A stretch of DNA of 40,418 nucleotides from Oscillospiraceae bacterium (GTDB lineage: Bacteria > Bacillota > Clostridia > Oscillospirales > SIG627). Shown piece by piece: positions 29,776-38,053 of this stretch. Location of the stretch: contig SVRV01000023.1 of the NCBI GenBank assembly GCA_015064635.1, forward strand, positions 1 through 40,418, read 5' to 3'. Position 1 is the stretch's first letter, and every line of letters begins with the position of its first letter. The notes beneath the pieces were generated by a model. It was not told the origin of the DNA. It did no database searches and was given only the letters and a program-made list of their open reading frames with translations. Position numbers and translations under genes: made by a program.

Positions 29776-30810
29776 TTATTGCTTTTTAAGTTCTTCCTGA
29801 ATGTACGGCAAAGCTGCAATCTTTTCCTTTGTCTCCTCGACCGTAAGAAGCTTAGTGTTGCTTGAATTAAATTCTGTGAGAGGATTTCTTTCTACGTTGC
29901 CTTCGCTAAAATACTTGTCGTAATTAAGACCGCGTTTGTCACTGGGAACTCTGTAAAAGTCGCCCATATCTATCGCATTTGCACATTCCTCGTTTGTAAG
30001 GAGAGTTTCGTACATCTTTTCTCCGTGACGAATACCTATAACCTTAATGTTATTCTTGTCACCACCGAAAATCTCACAAACAGCCTCAGCCTGAGTTTGA
30101 ATAGTACAAGCAGGTGCTTTCTGCACCAAAATATCTCCACTTGTGCCATGCTCAAACGCAAAAAGAACAAGGTCAACCGCTTCATCAAGCGACATAATAA
30201 AACGTGTCATTGTCGGATCGGTTACCGTGATGGGTTGACCATTTCTTATTTGATCAATCCAAAGAGGAATTACCGAGCCTCTTGAACACATAACGTTTCC
30301 GTAACGGGTACAACAAATTTTTGTCTTTTTAGTGGTTCTTGATTTTGCAACAATAACCTTTTCCATCATTGCCTTAGATGTACCCATAGCGTTTACTGGG
30401 TATGCAGCCTTGTCGGTTGAAAGGCAAATAACAGTTTCAACACCTTCATCAATTGCTGCCGTAAGCACATTATCTGTTCCGATAACATTAGTCTTTACTG
30501 CCTCAAGCGGAAAGAATTCACATGAAGGCACCTGTTTAAGTGCTGCCGCATGGAATATGTAATCAACTCCGTGCATTGCGTTTTTTACCGACTGAAGATC
30601 TCTTACATCACCAATGTAAAAAGTAACCTTGTCAGCAACCTCCGGCATCTTTGCCTGAAATTCGTGACGCATATCATCCTGCTTCTTTTCATCTCTTGAG
30701 AAAACTCTTATCTCGCCAATATCGGTCTGTAAGAATCTGTTGAGTACAGCATTGCCAAAACTACCTGTACCGCCTGTTATCATCAGCGTTTTTCCTGTAA
30801 AAAGTCCCAT
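29776..30810 (-). CDS. capE: UDP-GlcNAc 4,6-dehydratase/5-epimerase (CapE/FnlA class)
   Basis: About 344 residues, matching CapE closely in my memory of the family. Motifs: KTLMITGGTGSFGNAVLNRFL (NAD site, about 7-27), IRVFSRDEKKQDDMRHEF (about 35-52), FHAAALKQVPSCEFFPLEAVKTN (about 85-107), CLSTDKAAYPVNAMGTSKAMMEK (catalytic region, about 128-150) and IRHGEKMYETL (about 256-266). It forms UDP-2-acetamido-2,6-dideoxy-L-arabino-hexos-4-ulose from UDP-GlcNAc, the first step of UDP-L-FucNAc synthesis, completed here by capF and capG. The start at 30810 follows GGAAGGTATAAA; 14 upstream codons are open but lack a site. Ahead of it lies an imperfect hairpin in a 92-nt gap, the widest inside the operon. 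Confidence 0.92.
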   Translation of the reverse strand: MGLFTGKTLMITGGTGSFGNAVLNRFLQTDIGEIRVFSRDEKKQDDMRHEFQAKMPEVADKVTFYIGDVRDLQSVKNAMHGVDYIFHAAALKQVPSCEFFPLEAVKTNVIGTDNVLTAAIDEGVETVICLSTDKAAYPVNAMGTSKAMMEKVIVAKSRTTKKTKICCTRYGNVMCSRGSVIPLWIDQIRNGQPITVTDPTMTRFIMSLDEAVDLVLFAFEHGTSGDILVQKAPACTIQTQAEAVCEIFGGDKNNIKVIGIRHGEKMYETLLTNEECANAIDMGDFYRVPSDKRGLNYDKYFSEGNVERNPLTEFNSSNTKLLTVEETKEKIAALPYIQEELKKQ

Positions 30811-30833
30811 TTTATACCTTCCTTTTCTGAAAT

Positions 30834-30858
30834 TGCATAATGTCTCGGACATAATGCA
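30834..30858 (-). promoter_or_regulatory. Imperfect hairpin upstream of capE
   Basis: GCATAATGTC and GACATAATGC pair around TCG with one A-A mismatch. It is in the only sizeable gap (92 nt) in the exopolysaccharide operon. It could be an RNA processing or attenuation site, or an operator; no clear promoter was found beside it. Confidence 0.3.
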
Positions 30859-30902
30859 CAGCTTCAGTTAATTATGTAAGAATAGATAATCTTATTAATT
30901 AT

Positions 30903-31973
30903 TTAACCAATATTTACATTTATTGTTCTTTCGTATGCATCAACATACTGTGAAAGCACTGCTTTATCAGAGTATACTCTCACTGTTTTCTCTAAATTAA
31001 ACGCAGACTGTGAAGCACGCACCTCGTGGGGTAACATCTTTTTAAGTGCTTCTATCGCTGCAGATGTATCCTTGATTGGAACAACAAAACCGCCTTTGTT
31101 CTCTATCATGTCGGCATTCGCCGCCCAATCAGTCACAAGGCACGGAAGCCCCATTGCCATCGCCTCAGCAAGTGCGTTAGAAAATCCCTCTCCCAAAAAA
31201 TATGACAAAAATACAAACACATCGGAATCAGCGAGGATTGCCTTCACCTCCGACTTTTCCTTCGGACCTACAAGCTCCACATTGTCAACCCCTTCTGCAA
31301 GGGCTTTTATGGAGGCTGAAGGTGAACCTACAAAGGTAAATTTAATGTCCGGGTACGCCTTCGCCAACTCAATAACATTGGCACATCCCTTGGTTTCAAT
31401 AACTCCACCAACGTATACTGCTTTTGTGAGTTTTTCTTTTATCTCCTTTGATTCGGCAATTTCGGACGAATCAACAAAATTTGGAATGAGTTCAATCGGT
31501 GTATTTGTTAACTTCTTGGTAAAATCGACAGATTGTTGATTAAGCAGAAATATTCTGTCACTTTTGTTGCAAATCCTTTTAAATACGAAGCGTGACACTC
31601 TGCCCTTTACACTGTTTGGCACCGTACATCTAAAGTGTAAGATAAATTTTCTTTTTCTTCTTTTTGTGATACACGCACAAACATATTCTCGAATCATAGA
31701 AAGAGTATATGACGGAATGCAACTATGCACCACAGCCGCCTCGTCATCATTTAATTTCTTTTTCAAATCATTCCATATTCTGAAGCAGCGCTTTACCTCG
31801 GCAAAAAAGCTTTTCTTTTTTTTGCTTCCGAAAAGTTCTCTGCCTTCCCCAAGCTTTTCATCAACTACTTCGACACTCCAGCCGTTTTTCAGCGCTGAGT
31901 TCATCATTCTTACGGTCCACCCCGCTATTCCGCCCGCTGGAGGAGGAGTGGGGGCTAAAAGTATAACTTTCAC
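30903..31973 (-). CDS. Glycosyltransferase family 4-like (exopolysaccharide)
   Basis: 356 residues. The N-terminus KVILLAPTPPPAGGIAGWTVRMMNSAL is the glycine-rich acceptor loop of GT4 enzymes. The donor half contains KAVYVGGVIETKGCANVIELAKAYPDIKFTFVG (about 188-220), NVELVGPKEKSEVKAILADSDVFVFLS and FLGEGFSNALAEAMAMGLPCLVTDW (about 260-284), the E-x7-E motif. It should act at the cytoplasmic face on lipid-linked intermediates. It is separated by 92 nt from capE and by 16 nt from the next upstream glycosyltransferase. The donor is unknown. Confidence 0.88.
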   Translation of the reverse strand: MKVILLAPTPPPAGGIAGWTVRMMNSALKNGWSVEVVDEKLGEGRELFGSKKKKSFFAEVKRCFRIWNDLKKKLNDDEAAVVHSCIPSYTLSMIREYVCACITKRRKRKFILHFRCTVPNSVKGRVSRFVFKRICNKSDRIFLLNQQSVDFTKKLTNTPIELIPNFVDSSEIAESKEIKEKLTKAVYVGGVIETKGCANVIELAKAYPDIKFTFVGSPSASIKALAEGVDNVELVGPKEKSEVKAILADSDVFVFLSYFLGEGFSNALAEAMAMGLPCLVTDWAANADMIENKGGFVVPIKDTSAAIEALKKMLPHEVRASQSAFNLEKTVRVYSDKAVLSQYVDAYERTINVNIG

Positions 31974-31989
31974 GTTTTTCTCCCAAAAT

Positions 31990-33213
31990 TTATTTCTGTG
32001 TGTCTTTTATTACCGATACGTATTGCTTCAAGCATAATTCGGAAGACAAATTTTCAGCCACGTATTTTCTTCCGTTTTCACCAAGCTTACATAAATCTTT
32101 TTTATTCGCATACGCTTTAAGTATCGTTTCCTTAAGACTCTCTTCATCTTCCGGCAAAACTGTATAACCGCAATTAACTCTGTTTATCATACCGGTAAGT
32201 TCGCCTTCATCAAAGCATGCGATAATCGGCGTTGCTGTACCGAGAATGCTCCATGTTTTGCTTGGCACAGCAGCCTTTCCGGCACCTTTTTTACAAAGAA
32301 TTGCTGAAACATCTGCTATACTGTAAACTTCTGATACTCGTTCTTTGCTTTGTAATGGATAAAGAGAAATATTGGTCATCCCGGTTTCGGCAATATAATT
32401 ATCTATATTTTCCTTTTCAACGCCTTCTCCGAATATCACGAAACGAATATCTGTATATGACTCAAGCTTTTGAGCTGCACGCACTAAGGTAATGACATCT
32501 TGAGCTTTGCCAAGATTTCCTGCATAAACTACATAAAATTTTTTGTCATCCAGCCCAAGTTCCTTCATCAGCGAATTATCCTCACGAGTCACATGAGATA
32601 TTTCGGAAACATCTATCCAGTTTCTTACAATTTCTATTTTGTCTTCAGGAACGCCTTTTTTCAAAAGTGTTTCCTTCATTTCTTCGCCAATTACCATTAT
32701 CTTGTCAGCATCAGCGTATGCCTTCTTCATCATAGAGTTGCCTATCTTGTAAATAAGCGACCCCTCTTTAGTCATACCTGCTGTTACCATTGACTCAGGG
32801 AAAATATCTTGTATTCTCAGCACATAGGGCTTTTTCAGCTTCTTCGCCACCTTACGCGCAAGTAAAATCTGTGTTGGTGGAGTTGTGCCTGCCATAACTA
32901 GATCTACATCTTTTTCCTTTGCCGCACAACGATATTGCTTTATATGCCCACAAAGATATCTCCAGGCTCTGGAAAGTGTTCTCTTTGACTCACGTTGAAG
33001 AGGAAAACGATAAATCTCTACGTGACCATCGTGTAATACTTCGGTCCCACGATATTTTTGATATGTTTCCTCATCGCAGCCTCTGGTAGGATAAGGAGTA
33101 ATAATCTTTGTATCTATTCCGCTTTCGGTAAATGCCGTTTCCAATTCCTTTTGCATAATAGCGCCCGGGATATTTTCAGGCGGATAATATGCAGTAAGTT
33201 TCAATAGCTTCAT
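31990..33213 (-). CDS. Glycosyltransferase family 4-like (WcaI/WbuB type)
   Basis: About 407 residues. MKLLKLTAYYPPENIPGAIMQKELETAF is the typical start of WbuB/WcaI-like GT4 enzymes, which often add an N-acetyl-L-fucosamine or fucose. The donor half shows VVYAGNLGKAQDVITLVRAAQKL (about 218-240), IRFVIFGEGVEKENI, NISLYPLQSKERVSEVYSIADVSAILCKKGAGKAAVPSKTWSILGTATPIIAC (about 271-323). Because WbuB-type enzymes transfer L-FucNAc, this gene is the best candidate to use the CapE-F-G product (inference from family). The start at 33213 follows GGAGCG; the five upstream codons contain that site and are not coding. Confidence 0.82.
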   Translation of the reverse strand: MKLLKLTAYYPPENIPGAIMQKELETAFTESGIDTKIITPYPTRGCDEETYQKYRGTEVLHDGHVEIYRFPLQRESKRTLSRAWRYLCGHIKQYRCAAKEKDVDLVMAGTTPPTQILLARKVAKKLKKPYVLRIQDIFPESMVTAGMTKEGSLIYKIGNSMMKKAYADADKIMVIGEEMKETLLKKGVPEDKIEIVRNWIDVSEISHVTREDNSLMKELGLDDKKFYVVYAGNLGKAQDVITLVRAAQKLESYTDIRFVIFGEGVEKENIDNYIAETGMTNISLYPLQSKERVSEVYSIADVSAILCKKGAGKAAVPSKTWSILGTATPIIACFDEGELTGMINRVNCGYTVLPEDEESLKETILKAYANKKDLCKLGENGRKYVAENLSSELCLKQYVSVIKDTQK

Positions 33214-33231
33214 ACTGTAACGCTCCAAAAA

Positions 33232-34494
33232 TTATAACTGTTCCCCTGTAAATCCACCGGGAAGAATCATATTCTCTCCCTTGTCGGATGTTATTTTCAA
33301 AACCTCATATACCTTATTAAGTGCAAGCTTGATATCATCAAATGTATCTCCGACAAAATGAATTCTTCCAAAGCTCTGTCCGAGGTTTCCTATAACACTT
33401 TCAGGCACTGTTTCACCTTCATAATAGAACTGGGTAAGATTTACGAATTCCTTTATTTTTCTTATCTCATCAAGTCCTTCTATCTTTGCCACTGTTCCGC
33501 TTTTGAGAAGTATAACCAATGCACACGAACGCTTTTTAAAATCAGGTCCTTCGTTATCAGATAAATCTTTATCCCACATCTTTCCTGAAAGAGCAAAATT
33601 GATAAGTGCTTCTACATAGTCAATACCGCCCATCTTGCTGTACATAATAGAGCCTTGACCGCCACCTACTCTGTAACCCATTTCAAAGAAATAAAACTTT
33701 CCGTCTTCATAAAATGATTGAATAAATGCTGTTCCGTTGTGCATTCCTTCTTCATAAAACATACGCTTTACGTTAGCATCAACCGTTTCAACATATTCTT
33801 TGAGATGCTTTGAAGGATATGTACCTGCCGCTGAAAGAGGAGAAAGTCCCTTCTGCTCTCTGTTCTCAAATTTATCGCCAACAGCAGAAAGTATAATTTT
33901 ACCATCCTGCATCACGTAGTCGATATTTACATTATCGACTCCACGGAAATACTTTTCTATAATTACTTCCTTTGTTTTTGAATATGTTCTTGCTTTTTCA
34001 AGAGCCGCCGGTGTATCGTCATATGTATAGCATACAGAAATACCCTTACTTGCATAACTGTTTGCAGGCTTAATAATTATGGGATAGCTTGCTGTTTTCA
34101 GTTCAGACTCCTCATACTGAGGAACAACGCCTACGTTATATTTACGGCACATTGCTTTAAATCTGAGTTTGTCGGTAGTATTAAGTATTTGTTCTTGACT
34201 CTTCGCATAGAAAGGTAATCCCAAACGATCGCAAAGTTCTCTTGCAACAGGAAGATTTACATCCGAATAGCCCGTAAATACGCCGTCTATCTTCTCTTCT
34301 AAAGCTATTCTGTAAAGTTCTTCAACGTTTGTGGTATCTACGTCAAAAAATTTGTCTGCATATTTCTTTGCCACATGACCTTTTATAGGGTCTACAACAA
34401 TAACATATGCACCAAGTCTGTGAGCTATATTTATAACATTAATAGAATACGCTGTTGCGCCGAGTACTAAAAGTTTTTTACCGCTGTGATTCAT
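33232..34494 (-). CDS. ATP-grasp domain protein (PurK/carbamoyl-phosphate-synthase-like)
   Basis: 420 residues. The N-terminus KLLVLGATAYSINVINIAHRLGAYVIVVDP is the preATP-grasp fold, TDKLRFKAMCRKYNVGVVPQ (about 106-125) leads into the ATP-grasp, and YPIIIKPANSYASKGISVCYTYDD (about 134-157), VIIEKYFRGVDNVNIDYVMQ (about 174-193) and FIQSFYEDGKFYFFEMGYRVGGGQGSIMY (about 251-279) hold the nucleotide and Mg sites. These enzymes join a carboxylate to an amine or thiol via acyl-phosphate. In an exopolysaccharide operon it may ligate an amino acid or other carboxylic group to a sugar; the second ATP-grasp (TupA-like) is at the other end. The substrate is unknown. Confidence 0.82.
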   Translation of the reverse strand: MNHSGKKLLVLGATAYSINVINIAHRLGAYVIVVDPIKGHVAKKYADKFFDVDTTNVEELYRIALEEKIDGVFTGYSDVNLPVARELCDRLGLPFYAKSQEQILNTTDKLRFKAMCRKYNVGVVPQYEESELKTASYPIIIKPANSYASKGISVCYTYDDTPAALEKARTYSKTKEVIIEKYFRGVDNVNIDYVMQDGKIILSAVGDKFENREQKGLSPLSAAGTYPSKHLKEYVETVDANVKRMFYEEGMHNGTAFIQSFYEDGKFYFFEMGYRVGGGQGSIMYSKMGGIDYVEALINFALSGKMWDKDLSDNEGPDFKKRSCALVILLKSGTVAKIEGLDEIRKIKEFVNLTQFYYEGETVPESVIGNLGQSFGRIHFVGDTFDDIKLALNKVYEVLKITSDKGENMILPGGFTGEQL

Positions 34495-34518
34495 GATTTT
34501 TCTCCTTTACTTATACCT

Positions 34519-35175
34519 TTATTTATGTATTTCTTCTTTTATTTCTTCTTTTATTTCTTCTTTTTGTGTCTCGGTCTGTTGTACACTGACTTCGTTGTAA
34601 ATATCCGAACGTCCCAACACCTTTTTGATTGTACCAAAGATTATTTTCATATCGAGAACAAACGAAAGATTATCCACATAATACTTATCAGCCTCGTATC
34701 TAAGTGTTCCTTGAGCACTGTTACGATACTTCATTTGGGCATATCCCGTGATACCGGGTCTGACGGCGAATCTTGCTTTTTTCAGGTCATCAAGATTCTC
34801 AAATATTTTTGGAGTTGCAGGCCTAGGACCTATCCAACTCATATCACCCTTTATAACATTAAGTAACTGCGTCGTTTCATCAAGGCTGGTCTTTCTTATA
34901 ATTTTTCCAACTTTTGTAACTCTCGGGTCATTTTTGCCGTTAAACGTAGAACCGTCGGGATTTCTTATATCCTCAGCATTCATTTTCATGCTTCTGAGCT
35001 TATACATTTTGTACACTTTACCGTTTTTACCGACTCTGTCAGCCGTATAAAACACGGTGCCTCTGTCTTCAAAATATATAAACGGTGCCAAAATCAGCCA
35101 TACCAAAGCACAAAACGGTAACACTAACAATGATATCAAAATATCAAAAAAACGTTTTAAAAATCTTTTATACAT
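34519..35175 (-). CDS. Initiating sugar-1-phosphate transferase (PglC-like, PF02397)
   Basis: 218 residues, the short monotopic form. It starts with a basic region and a reentrant hydrophobic helix (FFDILISLLVLPFCALVWLILAPFIYF, about 9-35). The catalytic part follows: GTVFYTADRVGKNGKVYKMYKLRSMKMNAE (about 39-68), DPRVTKVGKIIRKTSLDETTQLLNVIKGDMSWIGPRPATP (about 82-122, DE pair in LDE) and RPGITGYAQM (about 141-150). It moves a phospho-sugar from a UDP-sugar to undecaprenyl phosphate and begins the repeat unit. The last residues are an (EEIK)-type tail (QKEEIKEEIKEEIHK) encoded by three perfect 12-bp tandem repeats. Its position as second gene after the aminotransferase suits a 4-amino or 4-acetamido sugar donor. 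Confidence 0.88.
   Translation of the reverse strand: MYKRFLKRFFDILISLLVLPFCALVWLILAPFIYFEDRGTVFYTADRVGKNGKVYKMYKLRSMKMNAEDIRNPDGSTFNGKNDPRVTKVGKIIRKTSLDETTQLLNVIKGDMSWIGPRPATPKIFENLDDLKKARFAVRPGITGYAQMKYRNSAQGTLRYEADKYYVDNLSFVLDMKIIFGTIKKVLGRSDIYNEVSVQQTETQKEEIKEEIKEEIHK
34528..34563. repeat. Three perfect 12-bp tandem repeats in the sugar transferase gene
   Basis: TATTTCTTCTTT occurs three times without a mismatch, encoding the KEEI repeats of the C-terminal tail. As a multiple of three nucleotides, copy-number change by slippage would lengthen or shorten the tail in frame. Confidence 0.9.
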
Positions 35176-35184
35176 ATAAACTCC

Positions 35185-36390
35185 CTATTTTATGTACTCG
35201 CCAACTATTGCCGAGTATTTTTCGATAACGTAATCTATCATTTCATCTGTGAGACAAGTATGCAATGGAAGAGTTATCTCATTTGCAAAATGCTCATACG
35301 CATTGGGGAAATCCTTGATATCAAATCCCAAATTCTTGTACGCTGTGTGCATGGGAAGCGGCTTATAATGAACATTACAAGCAATATCCGCTTCAGCCAT
35401 TTTGATAATTATTTCGTTTCTCTGTTCTGCAGTGATTCCGGGAATTCTTGTAAGATAGAGGTGTCCCGAGGATTCATACTCGTCGGTATAATGGTCAAGC
35501 ACTTCGATTCCAAGAGGCATGAAAGCATCATCATATTTTTTTATTATCTCGCGCCTTCTTACAAGCATTGCGGGATATCTTTCAAACTGCTTGAGTCCTA
35601 TTGCCGCGGCAACATCGGTCATATTACACTTATACCATGTACCCACGATATCGTATTCCCAAGCACCGAGCTGTGTTTTTGCCAAGGCGTCCTTCGATTG
35701 ACCATGAAGTGAGAAAAGCTGGTATTTTTTGTAAAGTTCCGCGTCATCAACGCCGTCGATATGGCGCCATGTAACACATCCACCCTCGGCTGTTGTAAAA
35801 TTCTTTACTGCATGCCAACTGAAGCAGGAAAAGTCCGCTACATTTCCTATCATAACCCCTTTGCGGCTTGCACCGAAGGCGTGTGCAGTATCAGACATAA
35901 CAACAACACGTCCGATAGCTTTTTGAAGCTCGTTTGCAGGCTTAAAGAGGTGCTTCTTTCTTTCGACTATTTCGAATATTCTGTCGTAATCACAAGGGAT
36001 ACCACCAAGGTCAACGGGAATTATCACCTTAGTTTTCTCATTTATAGCCGCTTCGAGAGCATCGTAATCCATTTCAAGTGAATTCTTTTGTATGTCCACA
36101 AGCTTGAGTGTAGCTCCTACGTGACACACAACAGAAGCAGACGCCGTATATGTATATGCAGAGGTAATGCATTCGTCTCCCTCTCCGACCCCCAGCACTC
36201 TGAGTGTAGTTTCTGAGCATGCTGTCTGAGAGTTAAGACAAACGCATTTTGGTGCACCTATCCATTCGGCGCATCTGCGTTCAAGCTCCTTAGTTCTGGG
36301 ACCTGTGGTAATCCATCCGGATTTCAGTGCAGCGGCAACCTCTTCTATCTCCAAATCCGAAATATCAGGGGGAGAAAAAGATATTTTCAT
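35185..36390 (-). CDS. DegT/DnrJ/EryC1/StrS aminotransferase
   Basis: About 401 residues, PLP-dependent sugar aminotransferase. It begins KISFSPPDISDLEIEEVAAALKSGWITTGPRTKELE, standard for the family. VCLNSQTACSETTLRVLGVGEGDE (about 52-75) binds the cofactor phosphate, SDTAHAFGAS (about 168-177) carries the cofactor aspartate, and the Schiff-base lysine is in FSWHAVKNFTTAEGG (about 191-205). It likely converts a 4-keto nucleotide sugar to the 4-amino sugar, which the NeuD/PglD-like gene could acylate. A matching retaining 4,6-dehydratase (PglF type) is not in the window. It is the first gene of the operon; the ATG at 36390 is preferred over a TTG 6 nt upstream that is too near the GAGG. Confidence 0.9.
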   Translation of the reverse strand: MKISFSPPDISDLEIEEVAAALKSGWITTGPRTKELERRCAEWIGAPKCVCLNSQTACSETTLRVLGVGEGDECITSAYTYTASASVVCHVGATLKLVDIQKNSLEMDYDALEAAINEKTKVIIPVDLGGIPCDYDRIFEIVERKKHLFKPANELQKAIGRVVVMSDTAHAFGASRKGVMIGNVADFSCFSWHAVKNFTTAEGGCVTWRHIDGVDDAELYKKYQLFSLHGQSKDALAKTQLGAWEYDIVGTWYKCNMTDVAAAIGLKQFERYPAMLVRRREIIKKYDDAFMPLGIEVLDHYTDEYESSGHLYLTRIPGITAEQRNEIIIKMAEADIACNVHYKPLPMHTAYKNLGFDIKDFPNAYEHFANEITLPLHTCLTDEMIDYVIEKYSAIVGEYIK

Positions 36391-36432
36391 AATCAAATTC
36401 CTCTTTTCGTTATTTTGTTCATAATTAATTTA

Positions 36433-36461
36433 ATTTTACACCCTATTATTTAAAAAGTCAA
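36433..36461 (-). promoter_or_regulatory. Promoter of the exopolysaccharide operon
   Basis: Minus strand: TTGACT (36456-36461), 17-nt spacer, TAAAAT (36433-36438). It drives a 14-kb leftward unit of 13 genes. It is back-to-back with the malQ promoter, about 75 nt away. Confidence 0.75.
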
Positions 36462-36536
36462 TACAATAAGACGTAGTATTTTGAGAATTATACTAAAAAT
36501 GTACATTAAATATATAATAATTGTTTGTGATACTTA

Positions 36537-36565
36537 TTGTAATTGTGCAAATAGTGTGTTAAAAT
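36537..36565 (+). promoter_or_regulatory. malQ promoter
   Basis: TTGTAA (36537-36542), 17 nt, TAAAAT (36560-36565); the ribosome site AAGGAGTTGATAAT follows, giving a very short leader of about 14 nt. Confidence 0.6.
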
Positions 36566-36585
36566 ATCTGCAAGGAGTTGATAAT

Positions 36586-38013
36586 ATGAACCGAAAAAGC
36601 GGTATACTTATGCACGTTTCTTCACTTTGGGGTAACTACTCTATAGGTGGTTTCGGACGTGCTGCAAAAGAATTTATTGATATTTTAAAGAGTGCGGGAT
36701 TTACTTATTGGCAGGTGCTTCCCTTCTGCGTTCCCGATGAATACAATTCTCCGTACAAATCTTATTCTGCGTTTAGTATAAACCCTTATTTTATAGACCT
36801 TGAAATGCTTTATGAAAAGGGACTTATTACTCACGATGAGCTTGATTCGGCACGTCAAATTTCACCTCATCTTTCGGAATTCGACAGACTCAAAGAAGAG
36901 CGTCTTGCGCTTCTTTCCAAAGCGAGCAAGCGCTTTAATCACGGCTTATGCGAAAGCTTTTTGAAGTCCCATCCACACACAGCGGAGTTTTGCAGATTTA
37001 TGGCTTTAAAATCTGCAAATTCCGACAAACCTTGGCAAGAATGGAATATTGACACCCCCAACAAAGACGTAATGTCTCTTTGGCAATTCTGCCAGTACGA
37101 AGCATTTGAGCAATGGATGGAAATAAAGAATTATGCAAACTGCAAAGGAATCCAAATAATTGGTGATATTCCGATTTACGTGGCTCTTGATTCATCCGAC
37201 GTGTGGAGTGCTCCCGAGGAATTCCAGCTTGACAAGCGATATCTTCCGACATCGGTTGCAGGAGTTCCTCCCGACTATTTCAGCAAAGACGGTCAGTTAT
37301 GGGGAAATCCGCTTTACAACTGGACAAAAATGAGAAAAGACGGATATCGCTGGTGGTGTGACAGAATGTCATTTATGTGTGAGCTCTTTGACGGGGTAAG
37401 AATCGACCACTTCAGAGGACTTGAATCTTATTTTTCCATTCCCGCAAACGAAACCACCGCAAGAAACGGCAAGTGGAAAAAAGGTCCGGGAATGGCATTT
37501 ATCAAAAAAATAAGAGAATGTACAGAAGGCAAGCTGATAATTGCCGAAGATTTAGGTGACATCACACCAGCCGTAGACAAGCTTGTTCGAGACAGCACCT
37601 TCCCCGGAATGAGAGTATTGCAGTTCGGACTGCTTGGCGGAAACAATTCTCTTCATCTTCCGCACAATTATATAAACAATTGCATTGCCTATACCGGCAC
37701 TCACGATAACAATACACTGCTTGGATACGTGTGGGAGTTGGGAGAAGACGAAAGAAAAACCTTCATTGACTATTTCGGTCATGACAATCAAAGCTTTGAC
37801 ACCTGCTATGACACAGTTATGAGGTCGATGTTGGGAAGCCACGCCGGAACTGTTATATTCCCCGTTCAGGATATTCTGAAATACGGAAGCGACACAAGGC
37901 TTAATACCCCGGGAAGCAGTGACAAAAACTGGGCATACAGAGTTACAAAAGAGCAAATAGATACGGTGGACATCGGTAAATTCAAATATTGGAACACACT
38001 TTACGGAAGATAA
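36586..38013 (+). CDS. malQ: 4-alpha-glucanotransferase (amylomaltase, GH77)
   Basis: About 475 residues, close to the family's usual 500. It disproportionates maltodextrins by moving alpha-1,4-glucan segments between chains. Motifs: RKSGILMHVSSLWGNYSIGGFG (about 3-24), WQVLPF, SPYKSYSAFSINPYFIDLE (about 58-76), IQIIGDIPIYVALDSSDVW (about 186-204), VPPDYFSKDGQLWGNPLYNW (about 226-245), the nucleophile aspartate in FDGVRIDHFRGLESYFSIP (about 268-286), the acid/base glutamate in LIIAEDLGDITP (about 312-323), and YTGTHDNNTLLG (about 370-381). The start at 36586 follows a good ribosome site; the 35 open codons upstream contain the promoter. No other glycogen or maltose gene is near. Confidence 0.93.
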   Translation: MNRKSGILMHVSSLWGNYSIGGFGRAAKEFIDILKSAGFTYWQVLPFCVPDEYNSPYKSYSAFSINPYFIDLEMLYEKGLITHDELDSARQISPHLSEFDRLKEERLALLSKASKRFNHGLCESFLKSHPHTAEFCRFMALKSANSDKPWQEWNIDTPNKDVMSLWQFCQYEAFEQWMEIKNYANCKGIQIIGDIPIYVALDSSDVWSAPEEFQLDKRYLPTSVAGVPPDYFSKDGQLWGNPLYNWTKMRKDGYRWWCDRMSFMCELFDGVRIDHFRGLESYFSIPANETTARNGKWKKGPGMAFIKKIRECTEGKLIIAEDLGDITPAVDKLVRDSTFPGMRVLQFGLLGGNNSLHLPHNYINNCIAYTGTHDNNTLLGYVWELGEDERKTFIDYFGHDNQSFDTCYDTVMRSMLGSHAGTVIFPVQDILKYGSDTRLNTPGSSDKNWAYRVTKEQIDTVDIGKFKYWNTLYGR

Positions 38014-38017
38014 ATAA

Positions 38018-38049
38018 TGAGAGGCTGTCTTGAGTGAAACAGCCTCTCA
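38018..38049. terminator. Bidirectional terminator between malQ and the FAD oxidoreductase gene
   Basis: TGAGAGGCTGT (38018-38028) and ACAGCCTCTCA (38039-38049) form a perfect 11-bp stem with a 10-nt loop. It is followed by TTGTTTAT on plus and TTATTTATC on minus; weak T tracts. Confidence 0.65.
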
Positions 38050-38053
38050 TTGT

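Noticed and set aside
36481..36585. 35-codon N-terminal extension of malQ
   Set aside because: It contains the promoter and ribosome binding site; GH77 similarity begins at the ATG at 36586.
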